Assembly (NCBI RefSeq): GCF_000168975.1
Contig: NZ_AAUW01000017.1
Coordinates: 62,001 to 126,000, forward strand
Length of the DNA: 64,000 nucleotides
Direction of reading: 5' to 3'
From: Roseibium aggregatum IAM 12614
Lineage (GTDB): Bacteria > Pseudomonadota > Alphaproteobacteria > Rhizobiales > Stappiaceae
This document shows positions 44,037-53,035 of this stretch, one piece after another. Numbering within the stretch: the stretch's first letter is position 1; the number at the start of each line of letters is the position of its first letter. A program made the translations under genes and the position numbers. The notes below the pieces were generated by a model, which was not told where the DNA came from, did no database searches, and worked only from the letters and a program-made list of their open reading frames with translations.

Positions 44037-45860
44037 ATGAAACTTCGCAATATTGCCATCATAGCGCACGTTGACCATGGCAAAACAACCCTTATCGACG
44101 TTCTTCTGAAGCAATCCGGCGCCTTCCGCGACAACCAGCGCACCGAAGAACGGATGATGGACTCCAACGACATCGAACGTGAACGCGGCATCACCATTCT
44201 GGCCAAGGTCACCTCGCTGGTCTGGAAAGACACACGCATCAACATCGTCGACACCCCGGGCCACGCCGACTTCGGCGGCGAGGTCGAGCGCATCCTGCAC
44301 ATGGTCGACGGCGTGATCCTTCTGGTGGATGCTGCCGAAGGCCCGATGCCGCAGACCAAATTCGTGCTTGGCAAGGCTCTGAAGCTGGGCCTGAAGCCGA
44401 TTGTCGCCATCAACAAGATCGACAAGCCGGAACAGCGCGCCGATGAAGTGCTGGACGAAGTGTTTGACCTGTTTGCGGCACTCGACGCCAACGAAGAACA
44501 GCTCGACTTCCCGGTCCTCTACGGTTCCGCCAAGCAGGAATGGATGGCGCTCGAACCGAACGGGCCGCAGGACAGCATGGACCCGCTCTTCGACATGGTT
44601 CTGGACAAGGTGTCCCCGCCGGAAGCCGAGCCGGGCGATTTCCGCATCCTGGCAACCACCATTGAATCCGACCCGTTCCTGGGCCGCATCCTGACCGGCC
44701 GGATCGTATCCGGCACGGCTCTGCCGAACATGCCGATCAAGGCGCTAGACCGTGACGGCAACCTGGTCGAGACCGGCCGTATCTCCAAGATCCTCGCTTT
44801 CCGCGGTCTGGAACGTCAGCCGATCGAAAAGGGTGAAGCGGGCGACATCGTCGCCATCGCGGGCCTGACCAAGGCAACCGTTGCCGACACGCTGTGTGCA
44901 CCGTCGGTCACTGAATCCCTGCAGGCCCAGCCGATCGATCCGCCGACGCTTTCCATGACGTTTCGCGTCAACGACAGCCCGCTGGCCGGCACCGAAGGCT
45001 CCAAGGTTCAGTCCCGCGTTATCCGCGACCGTCTGAAGAAGGAAGCCGAGGGCAACGTTGCTCTGAAAGTGGAAGACACCGACGAGCCGGACGCATTCGT
45101 CGTCTCCGGCCGCGGCGAACTTCTGCTGGCGATCCTGATCGAGAACATGCGCCGTGAAGGCTTCGAGCTTGGCGTCGGCCGTCCGCGCGTCGTCTATCAG
45201 TATGACGATGCCGGCAACCGCCTGGAGCCGATCGAGGAAGTCATCATCGACGTTGATGAAGAACATTCCGGCGTCGTGGTTCAGAAGCTGCAGGAACGCA
45301 AGGCCGACCTTCTGGAAATGAAGCCGTCCGGCGGTGGCCGCACCCGTCTGGTGTTCCACGCCCCGACGCGCGGCCTCATCGGCTATCAGTCCGAGCTTCT
45401 GTCGGACACCCGTGGTACCGCGATCTTCAACCGCCTGTTCCATGGCTACGAGCCTCACAAGGGTCCGATCCAGGGCCGTCACACTGGCGTGCTTCTGTCC
45501 AACGGCACGGGCGAAGCTGTTGCCTATGCGCTCTTCAACCTGGAAGACCGCGGCCCGATGATGATCGATCCGGGCACCAAGGTGTATCCGGGCATGATCA
45601 TCGGCGAGCACACCCGCGGCAACGACCTGGAAGTCAACGTCCTGAAGGGCAAGCAGCTCACCAACATCCGGTCTGCCGGCAAGGACGACGCGGTCAAGCT
45701 GACCACGCCGAAGAAGCTGACCCTGGAAGCAGCGCTCTCCTACATCGCAGACGACGAGCTGGTGGAAGTCACGCCGGAATCCATCCGTCTGCGCAAAGCC
45801 ATCCTCGACCCGCATGAGCGCAAGCGCGCCGATCGCGCGGCGAACAAGGAATCGGCATAA
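44037..45860 (+). CDS. typA: Ribosome-associated GTPase TypA/BipA
   Basis: 607 residues. G-motifs AHVDHGKTT (about 10-18), RGITI, DTPGHADF, NKIDKPEQR and the BipA C-terminal domain (RVVYQY...; ERKADLLEM; GLIGYQSELL) are intact. It assists ribosome assembly and stress adaptation. GGAGCC precedes the ATG at 44037. A strong terminator follows. Confidence 0.96.
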   Translation: MKLRNIAIIAHVDHGKTTLIDVLLKQSGAFRDNQRTEERMMDSNDIERERGITILAKVTSLVWKDTRINIVDTPGHADFGGEVERILHMVDGVILLVDAAEGPMPQTKFVLGKALKLGLKPIVAINKIDKPEQRADEVLDEVFDLFAALDANEEQLDFPVLYGSAKQEWMALEPNGPQDSMDPLFDMVLDKVSPPEAEPGDFRILATTIESDPFLGRILTGRIVSGTALPNMPIKALDRDGNLVETGRISKILAFRGLERQPIEKGEAGDIVAIAGLTKATVADTLCAPSVTESLQAQPIDPPTLSMTFRVNDSPLAGTEGSKVQSRVIRDRLKKEAEGNVALKVEDTDEPDAFVVSGRGELLLAILIENMRREGFELGVGRPRVVYQYDDAGNRLEPIEEVIIDVDEEHSGVVVQKLQERKADLLEMKPSGGGRTRLVFHAPTRGLIGYQSELLSDTRGTAIFNRLFHGYEPHKGPIQGRHTGVLLSNGTGEAVAYALFNLEDRGPMMIDPGTKVYPGMIIGEHTRGNDLEVNVLKGKQLTNIRSAGKDDAVKLTTPKKLTLEAALSYIADDELVEVTPESIRLRKAILDPHERKRADRAANKESA

Positions 45861-45881
45861 GCTCGATTTGAAGAACCAGAA

Positions 45882-45910
45882 AAGCCCGGGCACTGTCCCG
45901 GGCTTTTTTT
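45882..45910 (+). terminator. Intrinsic terminator of typA
   Basis: AAGCCCGGG (45882-45890) pairs with CCCGGGCTT (45897-45905), followed by T residues to 45910. Confidence 0.9.
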
Positions 45911-45927
45911 AGCCCGTTCGATTTTCC

Positions 45928-45970
45928 CCTCATGCTGAGGAGGACCGCAGGTCCGTCTCGAAGCATGGGC
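45928..45970 (-). repeat. Intergenic repeat family 1, copy C (inverted)
   Basis: Nearly matches copy B (26996-27041): both share GAGGAGGACCGC and GGTCCGTCTCGAAG. It is inverted relative to copy D 10 bases on. Confidence 0.8.
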
Positions 45971-45980
45971 GGCATTTTCG

Positions 45981-46033
45981 GAGCAAGTGGCCCATCCTTC
46001 GAGACAGCGCTTCGCGCTTCCTCAGGATGAGGT
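45981..46033 (+). repeat. Intergenic repeat family 1, copy D
   Basis: 53 bases identical to copy A (26905-26957) except two adjacent positions. Confidence 0.85.
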
Positions 46034-46279
46034 TTGCCTATGCGCGCCCTCTTTCACTCGTCCGGATCTTTCGCCGGCAAAGCACAGGACGGGTCAACTG
46101 TCCACACGCCTCACCGCAACAAGTTGCCACGCCAAATGTCCGCTTTGGTTTAAAATGTCAGTCGCGAGACTGAATTTGAAACGCCATCCCACGCCCCGGA
46201 AACGGGAACTTCCTACAATTCGGCAAATGAATTGAAGCGCCTGGCCGCAAAGCCATCGCGCACAAGGAAGGCCGAAATC

Positions 46280-47203
46280 ATGAAACATGTCGCTCTTGCA
46301 CTGGCGATGACCGCAAGCCTCGCCACATCCGCCGCTGCCGCAACCTTCGGCCCGCTGGTGGAGGCCTCCGAGCTGTCCGCGTCGCTGGACACCGTGGAGC
46401 CGGTGCTTCTGGACATCCGCAATGCCGGATACGAGAAAGGCCATGCCGACGGCGCTCTGTTTGCTCCTTATCGCATGTTCCGCGGACCGGCGGAAAATCC
46501 GGGCGGCCTCGTGGATGTCGAAAAGCTGGAAGCCGAACTGGAAGAACTCGGCCTGGAACAGGATACGCCCATCGTGATCCTGTCCGAAGGCAAGACCGAT
46601 ACCGACTTCGGTTCCGCCGCCCGGGTTTACTGGACGTTGAAATCCACCGGCTTCACCGATCTGTCGATCCTGAACGGCGGCCTGGAGTCCTGGAAAGCTG
46701 CTGGCCTTCCGGTCAACGCCACGGCCGAATCCGCCTTTCCGAGCGAGCTGGATCTGACGTTTGACGACACCTGGCTCGCCACCACCGCAGACGTTGCCGC
46801 CGTGGCTGCGGGCGAGTCGAACGCGCTTCTGGTCGATGCCCGCCCGGCGGATTTCTTCAACGGCAGGAAGGCGCATGACGCGGCAGCCCGCCCGGGAACC
46901 CTGCCGACCGCCATCAACCACACCTACACGGCCTTCTTCAAGGAAGGTTCGCCGGCGATGTCGACCGCTATCGACCCGTCTGCTCTGAAAGCCTCGCTTG
47001 GTGTTGAAGACGGCAAGGATACGGTTTCCTTCTGCAACACCGGCCACTGGGCCGCCGCCCACTGGTTTGCCGTGTCGGAAGTGGCCGGAGTGGAAAACGC
47101 GAAGCTTTACGCGGGCTCCATGGTCGAATATTCCCAGTCCGGAAACGAGATGGCCAATACCCCGGGTCTCGTACAGAACCTGATCAACCAGATACTGAAC
47201 TGA
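46280..47203 (+). CDS. Periplasmic tandem-rhodanese sulfurtransferase
   Basis: 307 residues with a signal peptide (cleavage near AAA-TFG, residue 21) and two rhodanese domains. In the first (about 30-155) the active-site Cys is replaced: the loop reads VILSEGKTDTDF. In the second (about 165-300) the loop SFCNTGHWAAAHWF has the catalytic Cys. Such two-domain enzymes move sulfane sulfur, e.g. from thiosulfate. GGAAGG precedes the ATG. The next gene is a YeeE/YedE permease, supporting periplasmic sulfur capture and import. Confidence 0.85.
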   Translation: MKHVALALAMTASLATSAAAATFGPLVEASELSASLDTVEPVLLDIRNAGYEKGHADGALFAPYRMFRGPAENPGGLVDVEKLEAELEELGLEQDTPIVILSEGKTDTDFGSAARVYWTLKSTGFTDLSILNGGLESWKAAGLPVNATAESAFPSELDLTFDDTWLATTADVAAVAAGESNALLVDARPADFFNGRKAHDAAARPGTLPTAINHTYTAFFKEGSPAMSTAIDPSALKASLGVEDGKDTVSFCNTGHWAAAHWFAVSEVAGVENAKLYAGSMVEYSQSGNEMANTPGLVQNLINQILN

Positions 47204-47204
47204 C

Positions 47205-48335
47205 GTGACCACTGCCGTAGATATTCACACCACCGCTGCGACGCCAATCTGGCGCCGCGGCGGTCTTGTTTTGGCCGCCCTCGCAGCCATGCTGGCCACC
47301 GCGCTGCTCGTCGGTGGCCGCTTTGGGCTGCTGCTCGCCGTCGGCCTTGGCTTCGGCATCGTGCTGGAAGGTCTGCGCTTCGGCTTTGCCGGCCCGTGGC
47401 GTGCAATGATCCTGCGCCGCGACCCCGGCGGCCTGTGGGCGCAGCTTCTGTCGATCGCCCTTGTCTCGCTGGTGGCCTTTCCGCTGCTTGCCGCCAACCA
47501 GGGCGAATTGAGCGGCGCTCAGGGGCCGATCGGCTTTGCCATGATTGCCGGGGCGTTCGTGTTCGGTGCCGCCATGCAGGTTGTGCTCGGCTGCGGGTCC
47601 GGAACTCTGGTCAATGCCGGGTCTGGCAACGCGGTCTCTCTCGTCGCTCTGCCCTTCTTTGCCATCGGCAGCTTCGCCGGGGCCTATCACCTCATCTGGT
47701 GGACAGATCTCGGCGCACTGCCGGTTCTGACCCTGTCCGGCTGGCAGGGTGCGGCGATCACACTGTTGGGTCTTTCGGCAATTGCTGCTGTGCTGTGGAA
47801 ACTGGCCGCGCCCGAACACCGCCGCCTGCCTCGCCGGTTGATTGTTGCAGCCGTCCTGCTGGCAGCCCTTGCCGTCCTCAACCTGATCGTGGCCGGTCAG
47901 CCGTGGGGCGTCGTCTACGGCCTCGGCCTGTGGGCAGCAAAAGCAGCCTCTGCCGCGGGCGCGGATTTGTCCGGCTCCACCTTCTGGAGTGCGCCCGCAT
48001 CCGTCGAGCGCCTGACCCATAGCCTGCTGACGGATTACACTTCTCTGACCAATATCGGCATCATTCTGGGCGCGTTTCTCGTTGCCGGCTGGCGGACAGG
48101 TGGTTTGTCCCAGAACATCCAGTCTCTTCCGGCACAGGCCTGGCTCGCGGCAATGGTTGCGGGCTTTCTGCTGGGCTATTCCTCCCGCCTTGCTTTCGGC
48201 TGCAATGTTGGCGCGTTCTTCTCCGGCATCTCGACCGGCAGCCTGCACGGCTGGGTGTGGTTCGCGGCTGCGTTTGCCGGATCGGTCTACGGTGTGAAGC
48301 TGCGCCCCCTCCTGAAGCTGGAGGCAAGATCATGA
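47205..48335 (+). CDS. YeeE/YedE-family thiosulfate/sulfur permease
   Basis: 376 residues with about nine to ten hydrophobic helices. The two cysteine signatures of the family, VLGCGSGTLVNAGSGN (about residue 124) and FGCNVGAFFSGISTGSLHGW (about residue 330), are present. Family members import thiosulfate-type sulfur. The GTG start is one base after the rhodanese stop codon; the stop overlaps the next start (ATGA). Confidence 0.88.
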   Translation: MTTAVDIHTTAATPIWRRGGLVLAALAAMLATALLVGGRFGLLLAVGLGFGIVLEGLRFGFAGPWRAMILRRDPGGLWAQLLSIALVSLVAFPLLAANQGELSGAQGPIGFAMIAGAFVFGAAMQVVLGCGSGTLVNAGSGNAVSLVALPFFAIGSFAGAYHLIWWTDLGALPVLTLSGWQGAAITLLGLSAIAAVLWKLAAPEHRRLPRRLIVAAVLLAALAVLNLIVAGQPWGVVYGLGLWAAKAASAAGADLSGSTFWSAPASVERLTHSLLTDYTSLTNIGIILGAFLVAGWRTGGLSQNIQSLPAQAWLAAMVAGFLLGYSSRLAFGCNVGAFFSGISTGSLHGWVWFAAAFAGSVYGVKLRPLLKLEARS

Positions 48336-48508
48336 CCCGTTTGGTGACTGCATCCATAGCACTCGCAGGGCTTACCGCCATGATCGCACTCGACGCGTCC
48401 GCGACACCGCCCAATCCCTACAAGGCCCCGAAGCTTCTGGCCCTGGGGTCAGGTACCGCTCCCAGCGGCGGCTTCTGCGGTGCGCTACCCGATCCTGCAG
48501 GCAAATGA
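48332..48508 (+). CDS. Small exported cysteine-containing peptide
   Basis: 58 residues. The first 24 form a signal peptide (LVTASIALAGLTAMIALDASA), leaving a mature peptide of about 34 residues, TPPNPYKAPKLLALGSGTAP then SGGFCGALPDPAGK, with one cysteine. Its ATG overlaps the stop of the YeeE gene by 4 bases, so it is translationally coupled to a sulfur operon. I know no family; a periplasmic sulfur or persulfide carrier is a guess. Confidence 0.65.
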   Translation: MTRLVTASIALAGLTAMIALDASATPPNPYKAPKLLALGSGTAPSGGFCGALPDPAGK

Positions 48509-48657
48509 CGGCTGTTTTCCCTGTCCTTTTTCGGGCCGGGAAGACAGCCTCAAGCGCCGCGAACTGTTACAAAAAGTCATCGGCAAAACGTCTGACTTGC
48601 TTGTGTGCAGCGCAGCGGGCTTAATCCTCTCCGACAAATCGGAATCGGGAGGCACAG

Positions 48658-49710
48658 GTGAGCAAGACCAATCGCGGCAATTTTTTCGAGGACTTCGAGG
48701 TCGGTCAGGTGATCCGCCACGCAACGCCGCGCACCATCACCAGTGGTGACCAGGCGCTCTACACAGCGCTTTACGGCTCCCGCTTTGCGGTTCAGTCGTC
48801 GGACGCTTTCGCAAAATCCCTGGGCTACTCTCAAGCCCCCGTCGATGACCTGCTGACCTTTCACATCGTTTTCGGCAAGACCGTGCCGGACATCTCGCTG
48901 AATGCCGTCGCCAACCTCGGCTATGCGGGTGGCCGTTTTCTGGCACCGGTTTTCCCCGGTGACACGATCTCCACCGTTTCCGAGGTGATCGGCAAGAAGG
49001 AAAATTCCAACGGCAAGACCGGCGTCGTCTATGTGCGCTCAACCGGATACACAGCCAATGGCACCGAGGTACTGGACTATGTCCGCTGGGTGATGGTCAA
49101 CAAACGTGTTGCCGCCAACCCCGCCCCGGAACCGGTGGTGCCGGAACTTCCCGCGGCACTCGACCCGCAGTCTCTCGGCACCGCTGTACCGCTGCTCGAC
49201 ACCGCAAACTGGGACAACGATCTGGCGGGTTCCGAATACCGTGTCGCCGATTACGAAGTTGGCGAGAAGATTGACCATGTTGACGGCATGACGGTGGAGG
49301 AAGCCGAGCACCAGCTCGCGACCCGGCTCTACCAGAACACGGCCAAGGTGCATTTCAACCAGCATACGGAAGCTCATAGCCGCTTCGGCCACCGGCTGGT
49401 CTACGGGGGGCATGTGATCTCCATTGCCCGCGCGCTGTCGTTCAACGGGCTGGCCAACGCCTTTCACATTGCCGGTATCAACGGCGGCCGCCACGTCGGC
49501 CCGCTGGGGGCAGGCGACACGGTGTATGCCTGGTCGGAAGTGCTGGACAAGGCGGACATCGACGGCCGCTCGGACGTTGGCGCACTGCGCCTTCGCCTGG
49601 TCGCGACCAAGAACCGGACCTGCCATGATTTTCCGGGCAAGGACCATGAGGGCAACTACCTGCCCGAAGTGGTGCTCGACTTCGATTACTGGGCCCTGAT
49701 GCCGAAATAG
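48658..49710 (+). CDS. mch: Mesaconyl-C1-CoA hydratase (MaoC type)
   Basis: 350 residues with two MaoC/hotdog halves. NFFEDFEVGQVIRHATPRT starts it, then ALYGSRFAVQSSDAFA, FGKTVPDISLNAVANLGYAG and in the second half NTAKVHFNQH. This is the characteristic long MaoC protein that hydrates mesaconyl-CoA to beta-methylmalyl-CoA in the ethylmalonyl-CoA pathway. GTG start 5 bases after GGGAGG. It lies 28 kb from ccr/ecm, unlike some relatives. Confidence 0.85.
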   Translation: MSKTNRGNFFEDFEVGQVIRHATPRTITSGDQALYTALYGSRFAVQSSDAFAKSLGYSQAPVDDLLTFHIVFGKTVPDISLNAVANLGYAGGRFLAPVFPGDTISTVSEVIGKKENSNGKTGVVYVRSTGYTANGTEVLDYVRWVMVNKRVAANPAPEPVVPELPAALDPQSLGTAVPLLDTANWDNDLAGSEYRVADYEVGEKIDHVDGMTVEEAEHQLATRLYQNTAKVHFNQHTEAHSRFGHRLVYGGHVISIARALSFNGLANAFHIAGINGGRHVGPLGAGDTVYAWSEVLDKADIDGRSDVGALRLRLVATKNRTCHDFPGKDHEGNYLPEVVLDFDYWALMPK

Positions 49711-49786
49711 GCTACCGGATCAGCCTGATTCTTCTGGATGACGGATCTCCTCTTCCCGGCTACCATGCTGCCGGAGGAGGTCTGTC

Positions 49787-50560
49787 ATGCTGACAACGCT
49801 TTCGGGCCGGGAAACGAAGCTGATATTCGCGATCATGCAGGACATGACCGCCATTCAGGACGCGCGGCAACTCAGGCTGCAGCTTGGGGCACACCTGCTC
49901 GACCTTCTGGAGGCCGATTATTTCGCTTCCTTCGTCTGGACAAGGACGGAAGGCGACACGGACGCTGTGTTCCTGAACATGGACGAGCGCAATCTCGCCG
50001 CCTATCAGCATCATTTCCAGCACTGCGACCCGATCACGCCGCGGTTCCGCATGTGCCGGCGCGCCACCCATCTGGACCAGATCATTTCCCGGGAAGACTT
50101 CCTGCGCACCGAGTTCTACAACGACTTCCTTGCGCGGGACGGCTTGCATCAGGGAATGAACTTCCACGCCTATGCGGCGACCGGCCATCTGGGCGACCTG
50201 CGCATCTGGCGCGGCGCCGGCAAGGACACCTTCCAGCAGCGCGATCTGGACATTCTGAACGCAATCGGCACCGCCTTCGGCCAGGCTCTGGCCAACATGC
50301 GAACCAACGAGCAGAAACAGCGGGAAGCCGACCCCCGATTGCGGTTGGCGGCCTGGGCGGCGCGCCACCAACTGACGGGCCGTGAACAGGACGTGCTTTG
50401 CCTGGTGAGCGAAGGCAAGCGCGACCGCGAGATTGCCTTGGACCTCAACATCTCCGTCACCACTGTTCGCTCGCACCTGAAGGCCGTGTTTCAAAAGTCC
50501 GGGGTCACCAGCAGGGCCGAATTGCTCGCCAGCATCAACGCGCGGCTTTCCCTTCAATAA
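49787..50560 (+). CDS. LuxR-type helix-turn-helix regulator
   Basis: 257 residues. An N-terminal sensory region (about 20-165) precedes the LuxR HTH (LTGREQDVLCLVSEGKRDREIALDLNISVTTVRSHLKAVFQKSGV, split here as about 194-240). It lacks a clear autoinducer-domain signature. GGAGG precedes the start. It lies 85 bases upstream of the exported amidase on the same strand and may control it. Confidence 0.85.
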   Translation: MLTTLSGRETKLIFAIMQDMTAIQDARQLRLQLGAHLLDLLEADYFASFVWTRTEGDTDAVFLNMDERNLAAYQHHFQHCDPITPRFRMCRRATHLDQIISREDFLRTEFYNDFLARDGLHQGMNFHAYAATGHLGDLRIWRGAGKDTFQQRDLDILNAIGTAFGQALANMRTNEQKQREADPRLRLAAWAARHQLTGREQDVLCLVSEGKRDREIALDLNISVTTVRSHLKAVFQKSGVTSRAELLASINARLSLQ

Positions 50561-50645
50561 TTCCCCTTGCCTCCTCATTTTGGAGGATGCGCAGCACAAG
50601 GCGCAGGCGTTTGCTGTTTCTCTCATGCACAAGAAGGGGAACCAG

Positions 50646-52127
50646 ATGAAAGTGCATCTCACAGCCGGACTGGCCGCTCTTGCGGCCACCCTGTCCTGCC
50701 CGGCCCAGGCCGCAGAAGACATCACCACCATGAGTGCGGCGGAAATGGCGGACGCCATTGCCGGACAAACGCTGAGCGCCACGGATCTCGTCAACGCTCT
50801 CATTGCCAGGACCGGCGATGACCCGGGAAACGTCTACATAACCTTCGATAGCGAAGGCGCTCTGGCGGCGGCGGCCGCCGCCGATGAAAGCGTGAAGGCC
50901 GGAGAACCCCTCGGCCCGCTGCACGGTGTGCCGATTGTCGTCAAGGACAACATAGCCGCCGTCGGCCTGCCGACAACCGGTGGAACGCCGGCGCTGAAGG
51001 GCTGGGTGCCACGGGAGGATGCACCTGTTCTGAAGAAGCTGCGGGACGCGGGAGCCATTCTGCTCGGCAAGACCAATCTTCATGAACTTGCCTTCGGTAT
51101 CACGTCGAACAACGCTGCCTTCGGTGCCGTGGCAAACGCCTATGATCCGTCCCGCTTCGCCGGCGGATCGAGCGGTGGCACGGGCGCTGCGGTTGGCGCC
51201 CGACTGGCGCCTGCCGGGCTTGGAACCGATACGGGTGGATCGGTGCGTATTCCCTCGGCGCTCAACGGCGTCGCCGGTCTGCGCCCAACCACCGGCCGCT
51301 ACCCGGCAGAAGGTATCGTGCCGATTTCCACCACGCGCGATACGCCCGGCCCGATTGCAAGGACGGTTGCCGATCTGATTCTGCTCGACGCGGTCATCAC
51401 GGGCAGCACGACACAGCTTGAGCCGGCGGATCTGAGCACTGTCCGCCTTGGGGTTCCAGGTGGGCTGACGGATAATCTCTCACCGGAGACGGATCGTCTG
51501 TTCAAGGAGGCGCTGGAAAAGTTGAAGGATGTCGGCGTGACCCTTGTTCCCGTCGATATCAGCACGGAGCTTGAGCTTGCCGGAAAAGCCGGTTTCCCTA
51601 TCGCCCTTTGGGAAGTGAAACGGGATCTCGCCGCCTTTCTGGAGATCCATGAAACCGGGCTCAAGTTGCAGGACATTGCAGATGAGGCCGACAGCCCCGA
51701 TGTCAAATTCGTGTTCGACAATCTGGTGCTGGGCAACCAGGCGATCCCCGATGACGTCTACCGGGCAGCCATGGACGACATGCGACCCTTGATCCAGTCC
51801 GGATATGCGGAGGTCTTTGCGGCCAACAAGCTGGACGCGCTGGTCTTCCCGACAACCCCGCTGCCGGCCCAACCCATCTTGGGGTCCGACGAGACCGTGT
51901 CGCTGAACGGAGAAGACGTGCCCACCTTCCCCACCTTCATCCGCAACACCGATCCGGGATCGGTCGCCGGCATTCCGGGCCTGTCGTTGCCCGCGGGACT
52001 GACATCCGACGGCCTGCCCGTCGGCCTGGAACTTGACGGTCCGGCCTTTTCCGACCGGCACCTCCTGTCGCTCGGTCTTGCGGTCGAAACCGTGCTGCCG
52101 GACATGCCGGCTCCGGCATCCAACTGA
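50646..52127 (+). CDS. Exported amidase (amidase-signature family)
   Basis: 493 residues with a signal peptide (AALAATLSCPAQA-AED, about residue 22). The Ser-Ser-Lys triad is complete: Lys in IVVKDNIA (about 100), Ser in the GGSSGGTGAA signature and Ser in DTGGSVRIPS (about 200). Members hydrolyse aliphatic or aromatic amides; a periplasmic form suggests nitrogen scavenging. GGGGAA precedes the ATG at 50646. A terminator follows. Confidence 0.88.
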   Translation: MKVHLTAGLAALAATLSCPAQAAEDITTMSAAEMADAIAGQTLSATDLVNALIARTGDDPGNVYITFDSEGALAAAAAADESVKAGEPLGPLHGVPIVVKDNIAAVGLPTTGGTPALKGWVPREDAPVLKKLRDAGAILLGKTNLHELAFGITSNNAAFGAVANAYDPSRFAGGSSGGTGAAVGARLAPAGLGTDTGGSVRIPSALNGVAGLRPTTGRYPAEGIVPISTTRDTPGPIARTVADLILLDAVITGSTTQLEPADLSTVRLGVPGGLTDNLSPETDRLFKEALEKLKDVGVTLVPVDISTELELAGKAGFPIALWEVKRDLAAFLEIHETGLKLQDIADEADSPDVKFVFDNLVLGNQAIPDDVYRAAMDDMRPLIQSGYAEVFAANKLDALVFPTTPLPAQPILGSDETVSLNGEDVPTFPTFIRNTDPGSVAGIPGLSLPAGLTSDGLPVGLELDGPAFSDRHLLSLGLAVETVLPDMPAPASN

Positions 52128-52134
52128 GCAGAAG

Positions 52135-52174
52135 GTCCAGACAGGAAAAGGAAATTTCCCGTCTGGACTTTTCC
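52135..52174 (+). terminator. Intrinsic terminator of the amidase gene
   Basis: GTCCAGAC (52135-52142) pairs with GTCTGGAC (52161-52168), with a partly paired A/T-rich loop and a TTTT run after. Confidence 0.8.
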
Positions 52175-52216
52175 GGATGCCCCGACGCACACTCGCGCAA
52201 AACAGGAGTTTCAGCC

Positions 52217-52819
52217 ATGAAAACCGTGTCCTTCACCCAGATGAAAGACGGCACCAGGGAAGACTACGACCTGCTGGCGGAGGCGGAGCGTCCCTATCAC
52301 GCCCTGACACCGGAACGGATCCTTGCCGAGTTGAAACGACAGAACGAGGACACGCTGTCGGGCTACAAGATCACCCGCATGCAGCATGGCCTGCAGGCCG
52401 CAACGCGCGCGCGGCGGGAAGGCGCAGACATGGACTGGGTCGTCGGCGCGCTGCTTCACGACATCGGCGACGGGCTGGCCCCGCAGAACCACGACCGATT
52501 CTCAGCCGAGGTCATCCGCCCCTTCGTGCGCGACGAGGTTGCCTGGGTGGTGGAACATCATGGCATCTTCCAGATGCTTTACTACGGCCGCCACTACGGC
52601 TGGGACGAAAACGCCCGCGACCGGTTCAAGGATCACATGCACTTCCAGGCCTGTGCCGACTTCTGCGAGCGCTGGGACCAGTCCTCTTTCGATCCCGACT
52701 ATGAGATGGACACGCTGGAAAGCTTCGAGCCGCTGGTGCGCGAGGTCTTCTCCCGCAAGGCCTATGACCCGGCAGTAGTGCAGGAAGGCGTTTCCCTGGG
52801 ATTGCCACCGCTGAAGTAA
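52217..52819 (+). CDS. HD-domain protein (PhnZ/diiron-oxygenase-like or phosphohydrolase)
   Basis: 200 residues. HD-fold ligands: His in RMQHGLQAA (about residue 56), HD in LLHDIGDG (about 79), His in NHDRF (about 91), HH in VEHHGIF (about 115) and Asp in RWDQSSFDP (about 155). The pattern fits the mixed-valent diiron oxygenase branch that includes PhnZ, as well as plain phosphohydrolases. The gene is monocistronic. Confidence 0.7.
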   Translation: MKTVSFTQMKDGTREDYDLLAEAERPYHALTPERILAELKRQNEDTLSGYKITRMQHGLQAATRARREGADMDWVVGALLHDIGDGLAPQNHDRFSAEVIRPFVRDEVAWVVEHHGIFQMLYYGRHYGWDENARDRFKDHMHFQACADFCERWDQSSFDPDYEMDTLESFEPLVREVFSRKAYDPAVVQEGVSLGLPPLK

Positions 52820-52940
52820 TCGAAACAGGTATAAGGGAAGTGTGAACCGGGCCGATCGGCGACCACCTCACCCGGAGAAAGGCAGATAGCCTGTCTCCCG
52901 GGGGGCGCAGCTTGCTCCCGATTACGCTTCCCTCGCGAGA

Positions 52941-52970
52941 AGGACTTTTCAGTCCTCCTCAGGATGCAGC
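52941..52970. repeat. Degenerate fragment of repeat family 1
   Basis: AGGACTTTTCAGTCCTCCTC followed by AGGATG resembles the GGTCCTCCTCAGGATGAGG end of copies B and C in reverse complement; the other end is not recognisable. Confidence 0.45.
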
Positions 52971-53035
52971 AATCAACCGCGATACAGGGATCTCGATGGA
53001 ACTGAGGCCTCGTCCGAAACAGGGACTGGGCCTGA

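Larger units (their letters stand above)
45911..46279. other. Intergenic region with repeat pair C/D
   Basis: About 370 bases without a gene. It contains repeat family 1 copies C (45928-45970) and D (45981-46033), then about 245 bases with no feature I can name; the promoter of the sulfur operon should be here. Confidence 0.65.
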
